The notes: generated from the letters alone by a model not told the origin. A stretch of DNA of 7,645 nt from an uncultured Odoribacter sp. (GCA_905193145.1 CAJJNP010000163.1:1-7645); one strand, 5' to 3'; counted from the stretch's first letter, positions 1-6,391 are shown. Made by a program: numbers and translations.

Positions 1-590
1 GCAACGAGGTGTGGAGCCGGGTGCTCGACATGGACGGGAACGTCATCGAGGAGACCGGCAACAAGGGGATGATACCGTTCCTGTTCCAGGGGCAGTATTA
101 TGACCGGGAAACAGGGCTGGCGTACAACAGGTTCAGGTATTACTCGCCGAAAATGGGCATGTATGTCTCGCAAGATCCGATTGGATTAGCAAGCGGAGAA
201 CCTAATTTTTATGCGTATGTAAGTGATAGTAATCAATTAATTGATCCTTTTGGACTTGCTCACTTGAATTCCCTTACAGCAAAAGCAAATTTCAAACTTT
301 ACATTATTTATGAAGACGCAACCAAAACAAAAGTATTAAAGATAGGAAAAGCTAAATCAGACGATGTAATGCCTACCTTAAGTAACAAGAACAGAAGGAT
401 GCATAATAGTGAAAGGGCTGCAAAAAGACAATACCCAAATGCCTTTGCAGAAGAATATAGAGATTTGGGATATACTTCTACTCGAAAAGCAATTGGAGCA
501 GAAGCAAAAGAAGTAAGAAAGAGAAGAAATAAAGGAGAACGACTTCCCTTAAATAGGGAAAAAAAGAAATCTTATCAAAGAAATAGCTAA
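1..590 (+). CDS. Rhs protein C-terminal end with a probable GIY-YIG nuclease toxin tip (5' partial)
   Basis: This is the 3' end of a larger Rhs gene: the frame is open to the left edge, with the first full codon at 3. Taking the GTG at 9 as residue 1, residues 24-83 hold the conserved end of an Rhs core: [20 protein letters not shown], then SQDPIGL, then a final DPFGL. Such cores form a shell around a variable toxin released after the DPxGL region. The remaining 110 residues are the tip. It fits a divergent GIY-YIG endonuclease: YII (98-100), ten residues, KIG (111-113), arginines at 129/130/136, a glutamate at 165 in a helix and an asparagine at 182 in PLN. It is strongly basic at the end, as expected for a nucleic-acid-binding toxin. 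Base composition falls from GC-rich to AT-rich near 185, a usual mark of tip exchange. The Rhs assignment is firm; the nuclease fold is inferred from residue spacing. Export is probably by T6SS. Confidence 0.85.
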   Translation, partial: NEVWSRVLDMDGNVIEETGNKGMIPFLFQGQYYDRETGLAYNRFRYYSPKMGMYVSQDPIGLASGEPNFYAYVSDSNQLIDPFGLAHLNSLTAKANFKLYIIYEDATKTKVLKIGKAKSDDVMPTLSNKNRRMHNSERAAKRQYPNAFAEEYRDLGYTSTRKAIGAEAKEVRKRRNKGERLPLNREKKKSYQRNS

Positions 591-592
591 TT

Positions 593-1057
593 ATGAAATT
601 TAAAATAGTATATAGTTCACAATTAATGAACACAGATTTTAATATTGAGAATCCAAAAGCGGAGGCTTATCTAACCAAAAAAACTAAATTTATTGATAAC
701 GATTTATTGGGAAATTGGGTTGTTTTTATTAATGTTATATATTCAAGTGCCTCGTATCTAAGTTCTATATTAATAAGTAAAAAAGGAATTACCTATACGA
801 AAGATTTGGAAAAATATATATCAATAGACATACCCATTCCAACAAAAGAGCAAATCGTATGGGGCATTGATAAAAAATGCACTTCATATCAACCCATTTA
901 TAAAGATATTGAAAAACATAATTATATTATTAATTTTGACTATAGTAAGTTTGACAATATACAAGATTATATAGAAGCTGCTATAATTTTTGCTTTAGAT
1001 AATTTATTTAAAATCGGTTTTACAATAAAAGGAACGAAAATTAAGGAGCATTGGTGA
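593..1057 (+). CDS. Probable immunity protein for the Rhs toxin tip
   Basis: A 154-residue soluble protein with no signal peptide or membrane helix. It starts two bases after the toxin stop codon, so the two are almost certainly cotranscribed and translationally coupled. It is very AT-rich like the toxin tip, which suggests they moved together. Position and size are those of a polymorphic-toxin immunity gene, whose product binds the cognate toxin in the cytoplasm and protects the producer and its kin. The sequence is rich in Ile, Tyr and Lys. The segment INFDYSKFDN followed by an amphipathic helix ending ALDNL is loosely reminiscent of the Imm44 family, but I cannot confirm that by eye. The role rests on context; the family is unassigned. 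Confidence 0.7.
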   Translation: MKFKIVYSSQLMNTDFNIENPKAEAYLTKKTKFIDNDLLGNWVVFINVIYSSASYLSSILISKKGITYTKDLEKYISIDIPIPTKEQIVWGIDKKCTSYQPIYKDIEKHNYIINFDYSKFDNIQDYIEAAIIFALDNLFKIGFTIKGTKIKEHW

Positions 1058-1070
1058 ACGTTTTTGTAAT

Positions 1071-1547
1071 TTTGGTTCCCAGGGACAAGAGTACGACAAG
1101 GCTATAGAATTAAGCTATAATCGTTTTAGGTACTACTCGCTGTAGATGAGGATGTGTATCTCGCAAGATCTGATTGGACTTGGAGGGAGAATACTAAACT
1201 TATACGGATATGTCAGTGACACCAATATAAGTTGTGATTATTTCGGGTTATATTTGCTTATTCCAAATGCACCAACATATTCAGGTGTTTACCATATCAA
1301 GCTACCAAATGGTGATGGTTACGTAGGTTCTGCTATAAATATTGGAGAAAGATTAGAATCGAATAATCATCAAACAGCAAAACAAATGATAGAAACTGGA
1401 GAATACACAATAACATTTTATGAGGTTGATATGGGAACAGCTACAACCAGGAAAGAACAAAACCATGTACTAAGGCATTTTGAACAGCAAATAATGGATG
1501 TTAGTCCTCATAATCAGAATCGTTCGCGCGCGATGAACCAGACATAG
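1071..1547 (+). pseudogene. Displaced Rhs C-terminal tip with GIY-YIG nuclease domain, broken by a stop codon
   Basis: Starting about 14 bases after the immunity gene, the frame at 1071 reads a degraded copy of the Rhs core end ([15 protein letters not shown]). It meets TAG at 1143-1145 and continues in the same frame as ISQDLIGL and LYGYVSD up to a degraded DYFGL. It matches the intact core end at about 84-262. With residue 1 at the ATG at 1146, a clear GIY-YIG nuclease follows: GVY (47-49), ten-residue spacing, YVG (59-61), arginine 69, glutamate 113 in a helix and asparagines at 123/125. The last residues, from about 1520 on, probably belong to the adjoining FRG gene read in another frame, so the toxin's own end may be lost. 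No start signal or full Rhs shell is present. This is an orphan tip, silent unless recombined back onto an Rhs core. The toxin half could still be translated from 1146, but delivery would fail. Confidence 0.75.
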
Positions 1548-1879
1548 CCTATCTTCTGCATGAAATTAAGTACGAGAAACCCCATTTTCAGAATGTGATT
1601 GACTCAAAGGATATCGAGAGAGTCTTTTGTGTAAAACCGATGTTTGACAATCCTCGCATAATCCGGCAGTCCGGGGCATTTTTCCTTTATGGTATCAATG
1701 GCAATAAAAGCCAACCAGCATCACTCAACTTCAGCTACAAAGTGTACATCATCAATAAAGCGCAGAAGCAGAAGATCAGGAAGCAGCTTGAAGCCCTCGG
1801 CATAGACAAATCAACGTTGTTCCCAGAAGTCGAACACGTGGCCGAGCATATAAAGGACAAATATCATCTACCTAAGTAA
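1514..1879 (+). pseudogene. C-terminal fragment of an FRG-domain protein
   Basis: The open frame after the TAA at 1511-1513 encodes about 121 residues. From about 1529 it reads RDEPDIAYLLHEIKYEKPHF, then IERVFCVKPMFDNPRIIRQ, SGAFFLYG and a final TLFPEVEHVAEHIKDKY. These are the recognisable parts of the C-terminal half of the FRG domain (named for its Phe-Arg-Gly motif; function poorly known, common in phage-related and defence islands). The N-terminal half with the FRG motif is missing, and the frame overlaps the end of the displaced toxin. This is therefore a deletion or recombination remnant. A GTG at 1595 could start a 94-residue product, but the domain homology begins well upstream of it, so I treat that start as spurious. 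It is richer in GC than the toxin region before it. It may be unrelated to the Rhs locus and simply mark an old breakpoint. Confidence 0.7.
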
Positions 1880-1893
1880 CCTTTCCCTCATTT

Positions 1894-1932
1894 AAAAAAA
1901 ACAAGCCGAGCTATTACACGGATAACTCGGCT
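1894..1932 (-). terminator. Rho-independent terminator of the minus-strand operon
   Basis: A seven-base stem, AGCCGAG (1904-1910) with CTCGGCT (1926-1932), encloses a 15-base loop. On the minus strand it is followed by a short spacer and eight Ts (complement of A 1894-1901). The T run is on the minus-strand side only, so it ends transcription of the membrane-protein gene whose stop lies at 1960. As a hairpin it may also help end transcription coming from the Rhs side. Confidence 0.8.
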
Positions 1933-1959
1933 CTCAGCTTGAAAAAATTACATCAAGTC

Positions 1960-2703
1960 TTAATCTCGTGGTATATCTTGAACTTGCAAGCATTTCTCTA
2001 CTTTGTATAAATAATACCTACATTTTATTATTACAAATGTTACTATTATACGAGAAATTACTATATGCCCTATGAATAGAATGAGGGGAAAGAGCAATAC
2101 AATCAAACTTATAACAACAAACGGGAACTCAAATTCAGAGAAAAACTTATAAGTCCAATCAAAGCTAACAATTCCAACTACAAATAGCGTAATAAAAAAT
2201 ATAAATCTAATATTTGACCATAGATTTCTACTATATTTCCTACAATCTTCTTGATAAAGGTTATAGCCCGATATAAATAGCTCTATAACTAAAACTATCT
2301 GAGAAGTTACTAAAATATAAGTTTTTACAAGTGCTTCATGTTGAGACCCAAACATCCCGATACAAAACAAGCATAAGAAACCGTATAATCCAGCATATAA
2401 TCCGATGAAACCACAACCTTCCAAATCAAGTTGGTTTTCATCAGTCAGATATTTTAAACGGCGATATGCCTTATCTAAATAGGCACTATTTAATATACAT
2501 TCACTATTCTCACTTTTTAGACTCTCTGTTATAATATCATTAGCACGAGACAATACCGCCCGTACCGACAACTTTAAATCTTTCTGATATTTACGATAAA
2601 TTTCAGTCAGTACATGCTTGTTATCAAGATAGTATAATCCAAAGTCAAAAGCAATTATAAATTGTATGAATGCAAGTAGATTAATACATTCTATTCCAGA
2701 CAT
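1960..2703 (-). CDS. Five-helix membrane protein, second gene of a two-gene operon
   Basis: A 247-residue protein that I do not recognise. From the ATG at 2703 it has about five hydrophobic segments: residues 4-25, 98-118, 128-147, 165-183 and 194-217. The last may run on to about 226. A roughly 70-residue hydrophilic, helix-forming, charged stretch lies between the first and second segments. A basic tail rich in Tyr, Lys and Arg follows the last helix. It is an inner-membrane protein with no enzyme motif I can see. A TTG at 2715 would extend it by four residues and overlap the preceding gene; I prefer the ATG, which lies four bases after that gene's stop and implies coupled translation. It shares the promoter and terminator of the LexA/UmuD-like gene. 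By position it could be a membrane effector controlled by that protein, or its partner in sensing; this is inference. Confidence 0.75.
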   Translation of the reverse strand: MSGIECINLLAFIQFIIAFDFGLYYLDNKHVLTEIYRKYQKDLKLSVRAVLSRANDIITESLKSENSECILNSAYLDKAYRRLKYLTDENQLDLEGCGFIGLYAGLYGFLCLFCIGMFGSQHEALVKTYILVTSQIVLVIELFISGYNLYQEDCRKYSRNLWSNIRFIFFITLFVVGIVSFDWTYKFFSEFEFPFVVISLIVLLFPLILFIGHIVISRIIVTFVIIKCRYYLYKVEKCLQVQDIPRD

Positions 2704-2707
2704 TTTT

Positions 2708-3400
2708 CTATTCAAGTTTTTTAGCTCTCCATTCTTCTCCGTTATGTTTTAATACATATTCAGCAACGTACTGTATTAAATCAACCGGATGGAAAGAATA
2801 GCGCAAATTCCCTTTACGATAAGTAACCGATAACATAAGTTCTTTCTTGTCTTTATAAAACCCAATAGCCTCATTATACTTGATTTCTAAGTTCTTTTGG
2901 TTTTCTTCCAAAAAGATACTATTGGTTATTTTTTTCAAAGAGGCTATCAATTTCTCGATAGAGCTTTCTACCGGAACTTTCAATAAGGTATGACGCAACT
3001 TATAATCAAACTTCAACTCTTTGTTTTTAGATTCATAGTATTCCTTATCAACAGCAATAACCACAAATTTTCCTTTCCCGATTAATTTTGCTGCATCGGC
3101 ATCTACTTTTCTGCATAGTAATTTATCACCATTAGAGATGTCTTCAGGTGACATAGAGGAGCCTTCAACAGTAAATATTAAGGGATTCTCAGATTGTTTA
3201 TACTTAGAAATGTCTAACATTGAATTTTCACACGGAATCCTATCTGGTAACATTTCAAGACCTTTCAACGGAGTTACACTCAACGTAGGATCTCCAGCCG
3301 CCACACTCATAGTACCATCGGCATTCATACCGTTGGTATGCACTTCTTTCCCAAAGGCAAAGTGATAAAGATTAGATACTAACTGTTTCAATTTCAACAT
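2708..3400 (-). CDS. LexA/UmuD-like (S24 family) autoprotease-type protein lacking a DNA-binding domain
   Basis: A 230-residue protein read from the ATG at 3400; the longer frame to 3472 would start inside the promoter. The first 33 residues are too short for a helix-turn-helix. They lead to SVAAGDPT (32-39), resembling the Ala-Gly self-cleavage site of LexA. Then comes IFTVEGSSMSP (75-85) with the Ser-Met of the S24 active site (S82), SNGD (89-92) matching the conserved turn, and KFVVIAVDKE (111-120), a typical strand. KLR (134-136) is the best place for the catalytic lysine, after an insertion of about 14 residues compared with LexA. Residues 143-230 are an extra C-terminal region ending in a predicted helix. 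LexA, UmuD and phage CI cleave themselves when stimulated by RecA filaments. If this one does too, it links DNA damage to the membrane protein encoded four bases downstream. An inactive S24-like fold is the main alternative. Confidence 0.55.
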   Translation of the reverse strand: MLKLKQLVSNLYHFAFGKEVHTNGMNADGTMSVAAGDPTLSVTPLKGLEMLPDRIPCENSMLDISKYKQSENPLIFTVEGSSMSPEDISNGDKLLCRKVDADAAKLIGKGKFVVIAVDKEYYESKNKELKFDYKLRHTLLKVPVESSIEKLIASLKKITNSIFLEENQKNLEIKYNEAIGFYKDKKELMLSVTYRKGNLRYSFHPVDLIQYVAEYVLKHNGEEWRAKKLE

Positions 3401-3441
3401 ATTAATTAATAGTATGCGTCTAAGCGCACATTTATGATTCG

Positions 3442-3472
3442 CAAAGTTAGCGTTTTTTCTCATAACTCGCAA
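3442..3472 (-). promoter_or_regulatory. Bacteroidota-type promoter for the autoprotease/membrane operon
   Basis: On the minus strand, TTG (3472-3470) is followed by a 20-base spacer and TAACTTTG (3449-3442). This matches the Bacteroidota primary sigma-factor consensus TTTG / TAnnTTTG. Transcription should begin near 3435 and leave a leader of about 35 bases before the ATG at 3400. It decides the start codon: the upstream in-frame candidates at 3472 and 3463 fall within the promoter. Confidence 0.75.
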
Positions 3473-3480
3473 GTTTATAG

Positions 3481-3765
3481 GGGTTAAACATCAATAATGC
3501 CATCGTATGAGGCCCTTGCCTGAACTGTAACAAGAGGATTACACAACAGCCCTCACTCACTAATAAAACATTCTACCATAAAAACAAAAAGAATGCAATG
3601 AATGATTACGATTTAACCTCTTTTGTTTAAAAGCCGGTTTGCTTTGCCTGTGATGAATTGAATAGCAGGATGAAAAAAGACTATGTAAGATAATATTTTT
3701 GTGAGGAGGACAGCCTGTAAGCAGTGTTTCTTCTATTTTGTCGGTTAATAAATTTAATTGATTGC
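3481..3765. other. Divergent intergenic region without a convincing gene
   Basis: This region separates the leftward operon from the rightward TssD gene. It is AT-rich. The one 72-codon minus-strand frame across it (3560-3778) has no recognisable motif, promoter or start signal. A TATTTTTG at 3694-3701 resembles a -7 element but has no TTG at the proper distance. I see no strong repeat, RNA gene or attachment site here. Confidence 0.5.
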
Positions 3766-3796
3766 TTGTTAAGTTCAAGGGAAAATTCTATATTTG
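3766..3796 (+). promoter_or_regulatory. Bacteroidota-type promoter for the TssD/Hcp gene
   Basis: TTG (3766-3768), a 20-base spacer and TATATTTG (3789-3796) match the Bacteroidota promoter consensus, with the same spacing as the promoter of the leftward operon. Transcription should begin near 3803, giving a leader of close to 90 bases before the ATG at 3890, longer than usual and containing two dyad structures. Confidence 0.7.
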
Positions 3797-3825
3797 CGAA
3801 ATATGATATCCTCCTTCTTGTCTTG

Positions 3826-3844
3826 AAAGCGGTCTGACTGCTTT
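3826..3844 (+). promoter_or_regulatory. Nine-base inverted repeat in the tssD leader, possible operator
   Basis: AAAGCGGTC and GACTGCTTT lie either side of a single T and are reverse complements in eight of nine positions. The one-base spacer makes this a better candidate for a dimeric DNA-binding protein than for an RNA hairpin, although the outer AAAGC/GCTTT could also pair in RNA. It lies just downstream of the predicted transcription start, where a bound repressor would block elongation. No cognate regulator is visible. Confidence 0.4.
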
Positions 3845-3870
3845 AACCAAGGCGAAATGTCTTGGTTTTT
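3845..3870 (+). terminator. Terminator-like hairpin in the tssD leader, possible attenuator
   Basis: AACCAAG (3845-3851) pairs with CTTGGTT (3861-3867) around a nine-base loop. The T run at 3866-3870 starts in the last two bases of the stem. The form is that of a rho-independent terminator, yet it lies between the tssD promoter and the ATG at 3890. It may act as an attenuator, be a leftover terminator, or only stabilise the leader. The stem holds only four G-C or C-G pairs, so its strength is moderate. Confidence 0.45.
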
Positions 3871-3889
3871 AATAAATAATAAGATCAGC

Positions 3890-4279
3890 ATGGCAGAATT
3901 AAAGGCAACCGTGTGCTTGCAAGGGAAGGATATAGAAGTGATTTCATCACATATTGAATTTAACCGCAAGACAGATAATAAAGGAAGGCCAGTGACAAAT
4001 GTTATTGGCGGACGTATTACCATAACCGTTGAATCTACCAGAGAAACTACTATTCTTGAAGCAATGGTAAACAGTCCTTTCAAAGCGATAAGCGGCAAGG
4101 TGATTTATTACAACACTAAGGATAATTCAATCTTTCGTGTCGTGGAGTTCAAATATGCGTATATCGTATATTACAAAGAGGTTTACAATGTTGACAGGAA
4201 ACGCCAAATGTATTCCACCATCACATTTTCTGCGGATATTATTATGATAGGAGACGCATATTTAAGCAATCAATGGTAA
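3890..4279 (+). CDS. tssD: Type VI secretion tube protein TssD (Hcp), Bacteroidota type
   Basis: The 129-residue product from the ATG at 3890 matches Bacteroidota TssD proteins in length and layout. It opens MAELKATVCLQGKDIEV, has the early strand arginine (FNRK), then GRPVTNVIGG, ITITVEST and EAMVNSPFKAISGKV, and ends with paired strands IVYYKE and YSTITFSADIIMIGDAY. These proteins stack as hexameric rings to form the tube expelled by the T6SS, and some variants carry small effectors within the ring. The start at 3890 is chosen because family members begin with MAxxA; the in-frame ATG at 3857 falls in a leader hairpin. It has its own promoter, and no other T6SS structural gene is visible, so it is an orphan copy, probably paired with cargo. 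It is somewhat Tyr- and Ile-rich for the family, suggesting divergence. Confidence 0.85.
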   Translation: MAELKATVCLQGKDIEVISSHIEFNRKTDNKGRPVTNVIGGRITITVESTRETTILEAMVNSPFKAISGKVIYYNTKDNSIFRVVEFKYAYIVYYKEVYNVDRKRQMYSTITFSADIIMIGDAYLSNQW

Positions 4280-4370
4280 GACTGACGATTCCTGCAAGCC
4301 TTTATTGGATCTTTCAAAGAAGAAACATGAAATTTAGTTGTTTGGATATTATTGTATTAAGAAATATCAC

Positions 4371-4378
4371 TAACTTTG
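4371..4378 (+). promoter_or_regulatory. Probable -7 promoter element for the KAP-like NTPase gene
   Basis: TAACTTTG is an exact match to TAnnTTTG and identical to the -7 element of the leftward operon. No TTG lies at the favoured 19-21-base spacing; the nearest, at 4352-4354 and 4342-4344, give 16 and 26 bases. Transcription would begin near 4385, leaving a leader of about 117 bases before 4502. The 222-base gap between tssD and the NTPase gene otherwise holds only a 72-codon frame that I reject. Confidence 0.5.
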
Positions 4379-4501
4379 TTCATTGTGGATGTGGTGATAA
4401 TGGATTTGCAGCGTCGTTTACTATTTCAATATTTAATGTTCTTATTGCTACATTTTTGTTTTCCAATGGAGTTAAAATAGAATTATGTTAATAACAAAGG
4501 T

Positions 4502-6391
4502 ATGAATACTTTGATTCTTGATTTTTTAAACAGCTATGCTGATAATACTAATCCTCAGTATGCCGTGATGCTGAAAGGAAAATGGGGATGTGGCAAAACT
4601 CATCTTATAAAAGAATGGAAGAAGAGGTTTGATGGAACCGCAGATACCGACGAGGAAATTACGCTAAAGCCCATTTATATTTCGACCTATGGAATGGATA
4701 GCGTGAATGACATCAAGACAGCTATAGATAGGGAATTAAATCCTTTCTTCTATTCGAAAACGGGGCGTTTCATAAAGGGAGTTTTGAAATTAGCCGGTAA
4801 GGTAGTCTTCAAGACGAGTATGGATTTTAATGAAGACTCTAAAGAGGATGGTTCATTTTCCGCAACACTGGATTCGTTGTCGTTACTACAAGTGAAAGAC
4901 GACAGTATAAAAGGTGTAAAGTTTCTGATATTCGATGACATCGAAAGGTGCCTGATAGAGATGAAGGAATTGTTAGGCTTTATCAACTATTTTGTAGAAC
5001 ATTGTAATTGTCATGTTGTCGTAATTGGAGATGAGAACCACCTTGAAGAACTTCCCAAGGCTGTATTGGATGAGTTTAAGGAAAAGACCATAGGTAGGGA
5101 ATTTGAAATACAACCTGACATAGAAGAAGCCATCGAATACTTCCTTGGCGAAGTACCGGTATCCGATTATTTGAAAGAAATGCGTGATTTCATTATTGCC
5201 TGTTTTATGTGCACAAAATCCGATAACTTACGGGTTTTGAGACAATGTTTATATGATTTTAAAAGCCACTTAAACAAACTTCCTCCCGAGCTGGTTGAAA
5301 AGGATAATATCTTTCTTAAAAATATTCTTGGGTCATTTATTGCAGTGTATGCAGAGTATAATAATAGTGAGAACAAAGAGGTAATTTGTAATTGGAGTAG
5401 AGATTGTCGGATTTCACTACTCCAAGATAATAATGAAGATAAGCAAAGGATACATCATCTAAGGGAAAAATATCACTCTTTGAACAAGGAGTTAATTTAT
5501 AATGTCTTAAATCCGGAGTATGTTACGGCTATTATACAATATATTATCACAGGTGCTCCACTTGTAGAATTTATTGTTACGGAGATAAGGGATAAGCAAA
5601 AAGAATTGAAACCTTGGGAAATGCTATCCGGCTTTTTCGATATGGAGCAGCAAAAACTTGAAAGAATTTGTCAAGATACTATAACATCCATATTGGATAG
5701 AGAGATAAAAGATGCTTATCAACTTGGTTATAGTATTGCGTATCTATCATACTTTCACGCTATTGGCATTTTCTATTTTATACAGGCTTATGTCTCTTTA
5801 ATAAAAGTAAGAATAGCAGAAATGATTGATAGCCAAACCTGTTTAGAGGAACTTTATCAGCTAAGAGGGCTTTTTATTAGTGGATGTAATTATGTAACCA
5901 CAGATTCCAAAACCCCAATAACGGATGATATTGTGGACTATTTCTTGCAGAAGATGAAATCAAAGATAAATGAGTTGCCGGATCAAATGCAAAAAGCACT
6001 GCGTAATTTGACTGAAGGAACAGTAGAACAACTTATAATCATAGACAGATTGCCTTATCCAGATAAAAGTTGTACATACGAACTTCGTGCTATATTTGCA
6101 TATGAAGATGCCAATGCTCTTTTTGATGCTATCTGCAAACTAAGCAATAAAAGCAGAAATACTTTTACGCAATTTCTTGCTTATCATTATAATTTTGACT
6201 ATGATTTACAAGATGTGGGAGACAGATATAAGGCAGATGTTCCTTGTTTACTCAAGTTGAAAGATTTGGTCGGTAATGAAATCAGTATATCAAAAGGAGT
6301 GGATAAACTTGCCTTCATAAGATTAAAAGATGCCTTGATTGAAGCTATTAGGAGGTGTGAAGGCAAAAGTGATACATTGCCACCAATGTAG
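4502..6391 (+). CDS. KAP-like P-loop NTPase
   Basis: A 629-residue protein whose N-terminal third is a P-loop NTPase. Walker A is GKWGCGKT (26-33). Walker B is KFLIFDDIERC (140-150), with paired aspartates 145/146 followed by Glu-Arg, as in KAP NTPases. A further strand, HVVVIGD, leads into an alpha-helical region that fills the rest of the protein. A modest hydrophobic stretch at 82-107 sits where many KAP proteins have membrane helices, but it is too polar for certain insertion, so the protein may be soluble or membrane-associated. KAP proteins include PifA, which blocks phage T7 on the F plasmid. An anti-phage or signalling role is therefore plausible; a link with the TssD gene 222 bases upstream is less certain because this gene seems to have its own promoter. 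The ATG at 4502 follows AAAGG, a possible ribosome-binding site. No nuclease or protease domain is visible in the C-terminal part. Confidence 0.75.
   Translation: MNTLILDFLNSYADNTNPQYAVMLKGKWGCGKTHLIKEWKKRFDGTADTDEEITLKPIYISTYGMDSVNDIKTAIDRELNPFFYSKTGRFIKGVLKLAGKVVFKTSMDFNEDSKEDGSFSATLDSLSLLQVKDDSIKGVKFLIFDDIERCLIEMKELLGFINYFVEHCNCHVVVIGDENHLEELPKAVLDEFKEKTIGREFEIQPDIEEAIEYFLGEVPVSDYLKEMRDFIIACFMCTKSDNLRVLRQCLYDFKSHLNKLPPELVEKDNIFLKNILGSFIAVYAEYNNSENKEVICNWSRDCRISLLQDNNEDKQRIHHLREKYHSLNKELIYNVLNPEYVTAIIQYIITGAPLVEFIVTEIRDKQKELKPWEMLSGFFDMEQQKLERICQDTITSILDREIKDAYQLGYSIAYLSYFHAIGIFYFIQAYVSLIKVRIAEMIDSQTCLEELYQLRGLFISGCNYVTTDSKTPITDDIVDYFLQKMKSKINELPDQMQKALRNLTEGTVEQLIIIDRLPYPDKSCTYELRAIFAYEDANALFDAICKLSNKSRNTFTQFLAYHYNFDYDLQDVGDRYKADVPCLLKLKDLVGNEISISKGVDKLAFIRLKDALIEAIRRCEGKSDTLPPM

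Noticed and set aside
1595..1879. FRG fragment as an intact small gene starting at GTG 1595
   Set aside because: Domain homology starts near 1529, upstream of the GTG, and the N-terminal half of the domain is missing, so a remnant is more likely.
3694..3701. TATTTTTG resembling a -7 promoter element
   Set aside because: No TTG at the right distance upstream and a better promoter with full spacing at 3766-3796.
3560..3778. 72-codon minus-strand frame in the divergent intergenic region
   Set aside because: No family resemblance, no start signal, and its 5' end overlaps the tssD promoter on the other strand.
3857..3889. Upstream ATG of tssD adding 11 residues
   Set aside because: It lies within the leader hairpin, and family members begin at the MAEL-type start at 3890.
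3775..4098. 107-codon minus-strand frame opposite tssD
   Set aside because: Antisense shadow of a gene whose plus-strand product is recognisable.
4273..4491. 72-codon plus-strand frame between tssD and the NTPase gene
   Set aside because: It overlaps the end of tssD, contains the probable -7 element at 4371, and its composition is that of noncoding AT-rich DNA.
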